NCBI GenBank assembly: GCA_030671005.1
Contig: DAOVAN010000115.1
Location: 1-5,222 of the forward strand
Length of the DNA stretch: 5,222 nt
Source: Caldifarciminota bacterium
GTDB lineage: Bacteria; Hydrothermota; Tepidihabitantia; SM23-42
Reading direction: 5' to 3'
The notes below the pieces were generated by a model that was not told the DNA's origin, did no database searches, and saw only the letters and a program-made list of their open reading frames with translations. Numbering within the stretch: the stretch's first letter is position 1; each line of letters starts with the position of its first letter. A program made the position numbers and the translations under genes. Of this stretch, positions 1-5,222 are shown piece after piece.

Positions 1-225
1 ATCCAAATCCATGATAACGCCTTTCTTGCCTCCGATTATCTCTACCTGTTCGATCTTCACCTCTCCTAGCGCACTTATTGTCTCAAAAATTACCGTTGCC
101 ATCTGGACAATCTGCTCCTTATAGACAGCCGCCTCATTGGAAACAAGTGTAGCACCGGATTTCTCTGCGGCAAAGGGCATGGGTAAACCTTTAGCTACTG
201 CACTGTTCAGTGTATCGAGGTCCAC
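1..225 (-). CDS. Probable roadblock/LC7-like protein, partial (3' end outside window)
   Basis: This is an open frame of 75 codons that reaches the left edge without a stop, so the C-terminus is missing. I place the start at the GTG at 225-223, because GAGG at 234-231 lies five bases upstream. A GTG at 231-229 and an ATG at 180-178 are in-frame alternatives. The protein begins VDLDTLNSAVAKGL, then has a short strand-turn segment (FAAEKSGATLVS), a helix (about residues 31-52) and a strand (about residues 54-73, containing VEIIGGKKGVIMDLD). This helix followed by a strand-turn-strand resembles the middle of a roadblock/LC7 fold, where the central helix precedes a beta hairpin. The preceding gene ends at 228, so the two are translationally coupled. 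I infer a second roadblock-type subunit that could form a heterodimer with the upstream one. The family call is tentative because half of the protein is unseen. Confidence 0.6.
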   Translation of the reverse strand, partial: MDLDTLNSAVAKGLPMPFAAEKSGATLVSNEAAVYKEQIVQMATVIFETISALGEVKIEQVEIIGGKKGVIMDLD

Positions 226-227
226 TC

Positions 228-866
228 TCACCTCATCTTTTCGATTACGACCTGGACTTTCGCGCGCGCCTGCGACGAACCCATTTCCTCAACTGCCTTC
301 TTAACCAAAAAATCGACGACATAGCGTAACGCTTGAGTGAAATCGTCTTCTCTCTCAGATGGTGGGCTGTCCTTGAACGCAAGTTTGCCCTCTACGACAC
401 CAATGAAGGGCGCGATATCTCTCCCCAAGACACTCAAGCTCTGGTTCAACAAATCGAGCCAGTGTTCCTCATCGACCGCGCCGCCAAATTCCTCTATCAG
501 CAAGTTTATCTGATGCACCTTCGAACGCAAGCCCCGTGGCACTTCGACCGGTGGCTTTTCCTCGGGAACCGGCTCTTTCAGTTGTTGGATGAATTCCTGG
601 GGATCCTTCTCCCTCTCGATCTCGAGACCAACAAATTTATCCTCATGAGGTATGATCACGAGTCGATTATTGCCATAAATGACCGAGACATAGCCGAGTT
701 CCCCCATCTCTAAATTGCTTCTGATCGCGTCTCCCGCAGAAGAGAAATACGCTGTTAAGTCTGCAAGGGCGGTCGATGAAGACCCCTTCACTTCTTCAAC
801 CGAACCATCCTCAGCCTTTACCGCAGCATAGCCAATGATTCCCGGAATTCTATCTAAAATATCCAC
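228..866 (-). CDS. Roadblock/LC7 domain protein with C-terminal helical domain
   Basis: This is a soluble protein of 212 residues with no membrane segment. Residues 1-95 fit a roadblock/LC7 domain. A first helix (ILDRIPGIIG) leads into a strand and turn (YAAVKAEDGSVEEV). A helix follows (LADLTAYFSSAGDAIRSNLEMG), then a beta hairpin (YVSVIYGNNRLVIIPHEDKFVGLEI). Domains of this type in MglB and relatives dimerise and act as GTPase-activating proteins or scaffolds for Ras-like GTPases. A proline- and acid-rich linker (about 98-112) joins it to a mostly helical domain (113-212) that I do not recognise. That tail more than doubles the usual length of a single-domain roadblock protein. The start is a GTG at 866-864 with AGGA seven bases upstream, and only three bases separate it from the PATAN gene. 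The coupling suggests that the two products act together. The fold call is good; the partner GTPase is inferred and not seen. Confidence 0.8.
   Translation of the reverse strand: MDILDRIPGIIGYAAVKAEDGSVEEVKGSSSTALADLTAYFSSAGDAIRSNLEMGELGYVSVIYGNNRLVIIPHEDKFVGLEIEREKDPQEFIQQLKEPVPEEKPPVEVPRGLRSKVHQINLLIEEFGGAVDEEHWLDLLNQSLSVLGRDIAPFIGVVEGKLAFKDSPPSEREDDFTQALRYVVDFLVKKAVEEMGSSQARAKVQVVIEKMR
231..234 (-). promoter_or_regulatory. Ribosome binding site deciding the GTG start at 225
   Basis: GAGG sits inside the last codons of the preceding gene, and its TGA stop falls in the five-base spacer before the GTG at 225-223. The alternative GTG at 231-229 would overlap the site itself, so the downstream GTG is the better start. 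The arrangement implies stop-start coupling between the two genes. Confidence 0.6.
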
Positions 867-869
867 GGC

Positions 870-1712
870 CTATTCCTGTTCCCCCAGCTTCGACTGGAAG
901 TCCTCAAATTTCTTTCGAAAAAGTAACTTCCCGTAAATCTTTGGACCTTCTGTTTTCGCAATTTCCTCGAAGCTTCTAATGAAGTAATCAATCTGCTCCG
1001 AAGTCAGTTCAAACACCACCTTTGTTTCCATTATCTCTTCATCAATGCTGATCGCATTGGCGATTTCGGTGTTCTCTTCTTTACTCACAACCCACCGCTT
1101 GAACCAAATCAAACCGTTCTTACTGAAATCGGCAAAGAAGGCATTCAGGTACCCGACCACCCGGGAGCCTAAACGTGCTGCTTGCTCCGGCTCAAAAATC
1201 AATCCCTTCTCTTTCAACCACACAACCGTCTTCATCGCTTCGTAACCACCGAGTTTTGATTCGGTGATCACGTCAGCCAACTTTCTTTTACCGTCGATCA
1301 TAGCGAGAACCTGCCAGTCCGTCCTACGTATGGCTACGGCCGACTCTGGCTCTTTTGTGGTCTTGGCCCACACTGACGTCAGGGGTGGCAGATTAATTTT
1401 TATTGTCTGAAACTCGATGTGTCGTTTTTCGATAGTCTCGACCAGCTTGCCGGTATCTTCAGAAATCGTCTGCTCCAGAGCTTCGACATGCGGTTCGAAA
1501 CTCGCTTTGCCGGATGATGTGAATGATATATTAAACAATGCTCCGACGCCTTCACACGTTCCGTTCGCCGCATGTACCACGAGTCCGTCGGCAAAATATA
1601 TCTCACCCTTTGTTTCACCTTCAACATGAACGACACCGGTTTTTTTTGTATTCAGCACGAACTGTAACACATCAGTAAGGTTGAAGTCTTGCAGGTTTAT
1701 CTCAAAGGTCAT
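870..1712 (-). CDS. PATAN (DUF4388) domain protein
   Basis: This is a soluble protein of 280 residues. The N-terminus matches the PATAN/DUF4388 pattern: a strand, then DFNLTDVLQFVLNTKKTGVVHV, then the strand-turn-strand GEIYFADGLVVHA, then a small helix (GVGALFNI) and an FEPH strand, covering about residues 1-75. PATAN domains are found in bacterial regulators of gliding, polarity and two-component signalling and are thought to mediate protein contacts. A second segment (about 128-175, with VLAMIDGKRKLADVI and a terminal LKEKGLIF) looks like the small winged-helix-type unit that often follows DUF4388. The last hundred residues are mostly helical and unassigned. I chose the ATG at 1712-1710, two bases past the preceding stop, because the family normally starts right at this strand. 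A TTG at 1733-1731 in the same frame would add seven residues. Neither start has a clear Shine-Dalgarno site, so translation probably depends on coupling. Function is inferred from domain and neighbours only. Confidence 0.85.
   Translation of the reverse strand: MTFEINLQDFNLTDVLQFVLNTKKTGVVHVEGETKGEIYFADGLVVHAANGTCEGVGALFNISFTSSGKASFEPHVEALEQTISEDTGKLVETIEKRHIEFQTIKINLPPLTSVWAKTTKEPESAVAIRRTDWQVLAMIDGKRKLADVITESKLGGYEAMKTVVWLKEKGLIFEPEQAARLGSRVVGYLNAFFADFSKNGLIWFKRWVVSKEENTEIANAISIDEEIMETKVVFELTSEQIDYFIRSFEEIAKTEGPKIYGKLLFRKKFEDFQSKLGEQE
874..877 (-). promoter_or_regulatory. Ribosome binding site for the GTG-started roadblock gene
   Basis: AGGA lies seven bases upstream of the GTG at 866-864, inside the last codons of the PATAN gene. 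It supports this non-ATG start. No other start codon nearby would preserve the complete first helix of the roadblock domain. Confidence 0.55.
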
Positions 1713-1714
1713 TT

Positions 1715-2371
1715 TCAAATGAGTTGTAGCCAATCGTGTAGCAAGAAATATAAACGACCGATCAACAGCGATATACGAGCCATGACCGTGTAGCCGAATG
1801 ATGCACCAAAGGCGATCATCAGAAACCAGACACCGGTCCTTGCCAACCCACCAAAAACACCTTTATGTTCGCGTGAGAAGAAGAAATATATGAGGCCGGT
1901 GATGACACCGACCACGACAACCGGTATAGCAATTGCATTGAAGAAAGATACCACGCCGGGATGCGCGAAGAATTCCTGCCAGGCTGAAACATCTACGACC
2001 CGAACCATGGTCGCCCTCACCTGATCGATTGCATAGGTTTGCAGGTAGGTAATGAAATTGTAACCCGCATATGTACCGACAATGAAGGCAAGCGGGAATC
2101 TGGACATCCATGCAGGTTGTGGGAATAACCTCATAAGCATCATAACACCCAAGATAAGTGGAATGATGAAAAGCAGTTGGCCCTGAATAAAAAGTGGGTT
2201 ATAGAGATTTGGAATAAGGATATTATAAATATAGTAGCATACCCAATAAGCAGCCGAGATTCCAACGAACAGATGTTCAGCAAATTTGTAGAACGGATTA
2301 TCTCTGTAGAGAAAGCTGAAGATACAGAGGGTGAGCAGAGCAGCAATCCAGGTACCTATGTCGGTCGTCAA
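1715..2371 (-). CDS. Polytopic membrane protein of unknown function
   Basis: The 218-residue product has about six hydrophobic segments, near residues 7-22, 33-53, 65-82, 92-108, 140-165 and 176-208. The loop after the first helix carries FLYRDNPFYKFAEHLFVGIS, a run of charged and aromatic residues that looks like a conserved motif. Two glycine/proline-rich stretches (FPLAFIVGTYAGYNF and FGASFGYTVMARISLLIGR) could pack helices. I do not recognise it as a transporter or enzyme, and no metal- or nucleotide-binding motif is visible. The start is TTG at 2371-2369, supported by GAGGAGG five bases upstream; the start overlaps the preceding TGA as TTGA. It sits between the gene for the extracytoplasmic-domain protein and the cytoplasmic PATAN gene, so a role as a membrane platform for those partners is a reasonable inference. 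Confidence 0.8.
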   Translation of the reverse strand: MTTDIGTWIAALLTLCIFSFLYRDNPFYKFAEHLFVGISAAYWVCYYIYNILIPNLYNPLFIQGQLLFIIPLILGVMMLMRLFPQPAWMSRFPLAFIVGTYAGYNFITYLQTYAIDQVRATMVRVVDVSAWQEFFAHPGVVSFFNAIAIPVVVVGVITGLIYFFFSREHKGVFGGLARTGVWFLMIAFGASFGYTVMARISLLIGRLYFLLHDWLQLI

Positions 2372-3192
2372 CGCTTCCTCCTCTTTCCCAGAAAATAGAA
2401 GAAATTCGCGAATATGATAAAGAATATGATCATGCCATGAGCGACTGACTGAGCATCCATTCCGGCCGAGGCAGTACCAATTTGCCCCAGCAAAGTCTCA
2501 TATTCGGCGGCACCTTTCATCCCGCCGATCAAACCCTTCAGCTGTCCCGCATCTAAGAATGGATAGAACGCCGGCGCGCTCACTGCTGTAACACCTCCTA
2601 TTACATCTTTTCTGTAGCGCCCCTGAGCAATCATCACCCATTCTCTGACTCCGGGGTCACCGGCTGACAGACTAACAATTAAGTCGATATTATCGAAATT
2701 CTCAATTCCCTCCATTATTCCATATTGCTCTATGGGTCGCAAAGCATAATCCTGAGGAAAGGTAGTGGGGATGTCTTCACCCATGGCAGAAATGACAACT
2801 ATCCCACCTGCCTTGTACCCCAGATTGATGAAGTCTGCCCCATATTCCTTTCCGTATTGTCCAGCTGCCTGTTCCATTGCTGTCTGATTGAGGGACACCC
2901 CCTGCGGCCAGAGACCAATACTGACAATCTTTAAATCCTTGGCAAAGCAGTGTTTCACCAATGCCTCATTCATGGGATATACTTCGGGCATTGTTGAAGG
3001 GTCGTATTCAGCCGAAATGAGCACAAAAGAACCGGCCTCGAGTTCCTCGATCGTATTGTAGAACATACGTACCGGTTCACTGACTTCGATTTTCAGACCG
3101 ATCGGAAAAAGCAAGGGGACGATCACGGCCAGAAATATAAGGAAGAAGATTATCCTGCGGTCTATTGTCTCGAAACGCTCTACTATACTCAT
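2368..3192 (-). CDS. Bitopic membrane protein with large extracytoplasmic alpha/beta domain, function unknown
   Basis: The product has 274 residues. A short charged N-terminus (ERFETIDRR) precedes a membrane helix (14-33); a soluble domain follows (about 34-250), then a second helix (253-268) and a basic tail (GKRRKR). Positive charges flank both helices on the outer ends of the chain, so both termini should be cytoplasmic and the middle domain outside. That domain alternates strands and helices (GSFVLISAEYD, LKIVSIGL, GADFINLGY, GGIVVISA, NIDLIVSLSAGD, WVMIAQGRYRKDVIGGVTAVSAP), which suggests a Rossmann-like fold. A late GLIGGMKGAAEYE segment may be a conserved turn. No catalytic triad or metal site stands out, and I do not recognise the family. 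It starts with ATG overlapping the previous stop as ATGA, with only a weak, close GGGA upstream. The order of its segments parallels the cytoplasmic domain of the first gene in the operon. Confidence 0.8.
   Translation of the reverse strand: MSIVERFETIDRRIIFFLIFLAVIVPLLFPIGLKIEVSEPVRMFYNTIEELEAGSFVLISAEYDPSTMPEVYPMNEALVKHCFAKDLKIVSIGLWPQGVSLNQTAMEQAAGQYGKEYGADFINLGYKAGGIVVISAMGEDIPTTFPQDYALRPIEQYGIMEGIENFDNIDLIVSLSAGDPGVREWVMIAQGRYRKDVIGGVTAVSAPAFYPFLDAGQLKGLIGGMKGAAEYETLLGQIGTASAGMDAQSVAHGMIIFFIIFANFFYFLGKRRKR
2377..2383 (-). promoter_or_regulatory. Strong Shine-Dalgarno sequence fixing the TTG start at 2371
   Basis: GAGGAGG, a near-perfect anti-16S match, lies five bases before the TTG at 2371-2369 and inside the final codons of the upstream gene. 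It is the best ribosome binding site in the window and compensates for the weak start codon. Confidence 0.75.
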
Positions 3193-3809
3193 CTTCCCGA
3201 AAGATAGGTCCTTTCAATACCCAGTATTATCCGCAGCGATGTTGAAACAACACCCAATGCGATTCCCATCCAGATTGCCCTTTGACCCGCCATGTTTGGA
3301 TAAGCCATAATCCAATCACCTACCAGGGGCAAATCTTTCCATATAAAGTTGCCGAGTGGCACTCGGCTCAACATAACAATGATCGCTGAAACCAGGAGCA
3401 CGGTTGCCTCAGGCGTCCGTGCTCTGAATGCTCGATACGACGCTGACGCTACAAAAAATGCAAGCAGTGCAAACATCGTCGATCCCATGGGAATATGAAT
3501 ATTCCAAAATATGTAATAGAATGGTGTACCACGCTGGATACCCCAGATTACTCCCGCGCTAAACATAATGACAAAACCCACAATCAGAACAATGCTGTAT
3601 GGCCAGTGTTCTCTGCGCCGGACCACGCGCCCGATGTGGATCTTGCTCAGATTGCCGATGCCCAAAATCAAAGCAAAGACGGCAATGACCAAAAACCAGG
3701 AGTTAAACAGCTGCTGTAAGTCGGAAAATGGTCTGTGTGGAATAAAGTACTGGAGTATTATCACGGCACCAGTAATGAAAGTAATGATGAGGGGACCTTG
3801 TCTTCTCAT
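3189..3809 (-). CDS. Six-helix integral membrane protein of unknown function
   Basis: The 206-residue product has a basic N-terminus (MRRQG) and about six hydrophobic helices, near residues 7-23, 35-54, 70-90, 105-125, 135-150 and 175-195. The loop between helices two and three (KIHIGRVVRRREHWP) is strongly basic and should be cytoplasmic, as should the SYRAFRARTPEA loop after helix four. This places both termini inside. Between helices three and four lies GTPFYYIFWNIHIPMGS, rich in aromatic residues and a likely conserved patch. The tail ends LGIERTYLSGR. I cannot match it to a transporter, rhomboid or other known family. The ATG at 3809-3807 follows the stop of the preceding gene by five bases, with a modest AGGT overlapping that stop. 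It ends in an ATGA overlap with the next gene, so all four membrane genes are tightly coupled. Confidence 0.8.
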   Translation of the reverse strand: MRRQGPLIITFITGAVIILQYFIPHRPFSDLQQLFNSWFLVIAVFALILGIGNLSKIHIGRVVRRREHWPYSIVLIVGFVIMFSAGVIWGIQRGTPFYYIFWNIHIPMGSTMFALLAFFVASASYRAFRARTPEATVLLVSAIIVMLSRVPLGNFIWKDLPLVGDWIMAYPNMAGQRAIWMGIALGVVSTSLRIILGIERTYLSGR

Positions 3810-3814
3810 ATGAG

Positions 3815-5023
3815 TTACCTGACAGTAAACAGACTAACGATTTGATCAAACCCAAGACTGACTAGAGTGATTCCAATGATTAATATAATGATAATCAATC
3901 CTTTACCCCAATCCTGGCCCTTTAGACTGCCCAACAGAAGCGGTTGCTTTGAAAGGTATGCGCTTGCCGCAAAGAGCTCTTCTCCAATAAGTGTGTAATC
4001 GCACGCCGTCACAAAAAATGGTAACTGAGAAGGCTGAGCAGTGCCAGCTATTTGAATAGCACCCACCGAATGGCCGGTTTCGGCAAGAATGAGTGACTCG
4101 GCATAGAAGCACCCCATGAAAAAGATTGCTCCAGGTTTTTCTCGTAGCATTATACCGTCAACGCCAGCCGCGTAGCCAAACTGATCATCGGTCAGATAGC
4201 GAATGTTGTTCGCGTCGTACATATCAGGTCTTCCGGCATCGATATATGCCTCTTTAACCGTCTCTTGAGCAGCGCTCATGACGATCGACTTCGAAGTCGG
4301 GACCAATATTGAGCATTCGTATTCGGCCGCCTTACGCGCAACTCGGCTCAGAATAATAATTCCCGCAATCGTTTGAATATTGTCCATATCCATGATGCCG
4401 GGGATATACATAATCGGGCGGCCCATTTCTGTTGCCCTACCTACTGCATCATCGACCGCCTCCAATCCAGCGATTGGGCGAATATATAACGCTTCACCCT
4501 TCTTTGCCTTCCGAATGAACCACAGAATAAGAAATGAAAGAACCAACACAGCGACGAGCATATTCGCCCTTCCCGTATGAAACCACTGAGCCGCTGAAGT
4601 GGTTGCCTCGCCAAATGCACCATCAGAAAGCAACACGCCAGCAGCTGCCTTCACCGAGTAGTAGTACTCAACACCATCTCTGGTATTTATATCAACATAT
4701 TCTGTGGCTCCCTTGCGTGCGGTTCCGATCTCTTCAAACTCACCATCTACCGCGGCCGACCGCAAAATGACATATTCCTGGACAGAATTCGTTCCCTGTC
4801 CATCATCGACCGATTTTGTCCAGGATATGATAACCCTTCCACCCGCATCATTTGGTCTATCCCGACCCATCACGTTTGTCGGCGGGGCCGGTGCGGTTAG
4901 ACTGTTCTCCGTTTGGAAAGATTCGAAAGACGTGCTGGTTTGTAGTGCTACCGTGAGATTTGAACTCTCACCAATTACGGTGCCATGGATGCCATTTGCC
5001 CAAACTAACAAAAGCAAGAGCAT
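3815..5023 (-). CDS. FN3 and DUF6754-like membrane protein
   Basis: This 402-residue protein opens the operon. Residues 1-14 look like the hydrophobic core of a signal peptide. A fibronectin type III domain follows at about 44-145 (starting APAPPTNV, with VIISWTKS, EYVILRS and VEYYYSVKA strands). A membrane helix (153-170) ends in the basic stop RKAKK, so FN3 lies outside and the next domain inside. Residues 180-372 form an alpha/beta domain with blocks AVGRATEMGRPIMYIPG, YLTDDQFGYAAGVDGIMLREKP, AGTAQPSQLPFFVTACDY and LLGSLKGQDWGK. I recall these as the DUF6754 family, which is uncharacterised; the number is from memory. A second helix (375-397) ends the chain. FN3 usually binds other proteins or glycans. 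The ATG at 5023-5021 has no Shine-Dalgarno site, and the signal peptide lacks an N-terminal positive charge, so the exact start is less certain. The inferred role is a transmembrane adaptor between an outside ligand and the cytoplasmic module. Confidence 0.85.
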   Translation of the reverse strand: MLLLLLVWANGIHGTVIGESSNLTVALQTSTSFESFQTENSLTAPAPPTNVMGRDRPNDAGGRVIISWTKSVDDGQGTNSVQEYVILRSAAVDGEFEEIGTARKGATEYVDINTRDGVEYYYSVKAAAGVLLSDGAFGEATTSAAQWFHTGRANMLVAVLVLSFLILWFIRKAKKGEALYIRPIAGLEAVDDAVGRATEMGRPIMYIPGIMDMDNIQTIAGIIILSRVARKAAEYECSILVPTSKSIVMSAAQETVKEAYIDAGRPDMYDANNIRYLTDDQFGYAAGVDGIMLREKPGAIFFMGCFYAESLILAETGHSVGAIQIAGTAQPSQLPFFVTACDYTLIGEELFAASAYLSKQPLLLGSLKGQDWGKGLIIIILIIGITLVSLGFDQIVSLFTVR

Positions 5024-5032
5024 ATTAATTTT

Positions 5033-5060
5033 ATCATATTCATTATTATATAAATGTCAA
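5033..5060 (-). promoter_or_regulatory. Sigma70-type promoter of the operon
   Basis: A perfect -35 TTGACA (5060-5055) and a -10 TATGAT (5038-5033, five of six consensus bases) are separated by 16 bases of AT-rich sequence. The expected transcription start, about seven bases past the -10, is near 5026, leaving only two to four bases before the ATG at 5023. That makes a leaderless mRNA likely and agrees with the lack of a Shine-Dalgarno site. A perfect TATAAT also occurs at 5050-5045, but its spacing from TTGACA is only four bases. If it were used with a poor upstream -35, the leader would be about 15 bases. Confidence 0.6.
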
Positions 5061-5156
5061 GATAAATGTTCGCTGGGTTCGGAAAGAGTATTCTTCACTC
5101 TCTCGCACTTCTCAGAAATCTCATTGGATGTATTACGGGCACGCTAAAGGGCATAC

Positions 5157-5184
5157 TTGACAGAGCATATAAACGGGCTAAACT
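5157..5184 (+). promoter_or_regulatory. Possible divergent promoter reading rightwards
   Basis: On the plus strand a perfect TTGACA (5157-5162) is followed after 16 bases by TAAACT (5179-5184), which matches four of six -10 positions. It would drive a gene starting beyond the right edge. No start codon with a convincing frame is visible in the remaining 38 bases, so this stays a weak call based on the -35 box and on its position in an intergenic stretch. Confidence 0.25.
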
Positions 5185-5222
5185 GATACAGATCGTATTA
5201 CGGCAAGGGTAACGAAGCCCGC

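Noticed and set aside
333..713. Plus-strand open frame of 126 codons opposite the roadblock gene
   Set aside because: It lies wholly within the antisense of a well-supported gene, has no Shine-Dalgarno site or family match, and its composition is explained by the complementary codons.
1713..1733. TTG start extending the PATAN protein by seven residues
   Set aside because: It has no ribosome binding site, and the extension precedes the normal family start. The ATG at 1712 directly follows the upstream stop and gives the canonical first strand.
1715..3809. Polytopic genes as an ABC or ion transporter
   Set aside because: No ATP-binding protein, substrate-binding lipoprotein or transporter signature accompanies them in the window.
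3815..5023. Interpretation as a glycoside hydrolase or adhesin because of the FN3 domain
   Set aside because: No catalytic domain is outside the membrane. The only other large domain is on the cytoplasmic side by charge distribution, and the FN3 domain is single.
4704..5147. Plus-strand open frame of 147 codons spanning the first gene's 5' end and the promoter
   Set aside because: Most of it is antisense to the signal peptide and FN3 region. Its product shows no domain, and it would cross the AT-rich promoter of the opposite strand.
5095..5220. Minus-strand frame of 41 codons open at the right edge, ending in TGA, and another ending in TAG at 5180-5178
   Set aside because: Either could be the tail of an upstream gene, but both are short and compete with each other, and neither resembles a known protein. 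The available sequence cannot decide.

Overview
The window is almost entirely one leftward (minus-strand) operon of seven genes, the last of which runs off the left edge. Every stop-to-start junction is a short overlap or a gap of a few bases. Only the roughly 200 bases at the right edge (5024-5222) are intergenic. GC content is mid-range (roughly 45-47% by eye). There are no mobile elements, RNA genes, CRISPR arrays or recognisable metabolic enzymes. The protein families (roadblock/LC7, PATAN/DUF4388, an FN3-plus-DUF6754-like membrane protein) and the mixed ATG/GTG/TTG starts with several clear Shine-Dalgarno sites suggest an uncultivated bacterium. A candidate phylum of the WOR-3/Stahlbacteria or TA06 type, or a Chloroflexota-like lineage, is possible, but this taxonomic guess is weak.

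Layout in transcription order (right to left). A strong sigma70-like promoter (5033-5060) reads into a membrane protein with an extracytoplasmic fibronectin type III domain and a cytoplasmic DUF6754-like domain (5023-3815). Next come a six-helix membrane protein (3809-3189), a protein with one membrane helix at each end and a large extracytoplasmic domain (3192-2368), and a second polytopic membrane protein (2371-1715). The operon then switches to soluble cytoplasmic proteins: a PATAN/DUF4388 protein (1712-870), a roadblock/LC7 protein with its own C-terminal helical domain (866-228), and the start of a further probable roadblock-like protein (225 to beyond base 1).

The likely system is a membrane assembly of four integral membrane proteins joined to a cytoplasmic PATAN/roadblock module. 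In characterised systems roadblock proteins regulate or scaffold Ras-like small GTPases (for example MglB with MglA), and PATAN domains occur in signalling and motility regulators. My inference is a transmembrane signalling, polarity or surface-organising complex that may be governed by a small GTPase encoded further left, outside the window. No GTPase is visible here, and none of the four membrane proteins has a function I can name. The strongest leads are the conserved-looking gene set itself, a possible shared fold between the cytoplasmic domain of the first gene and the extracytoplasmic domain of the third, and a promoter placed so close to the first start codon that the mRNA would be essentially leaderless.
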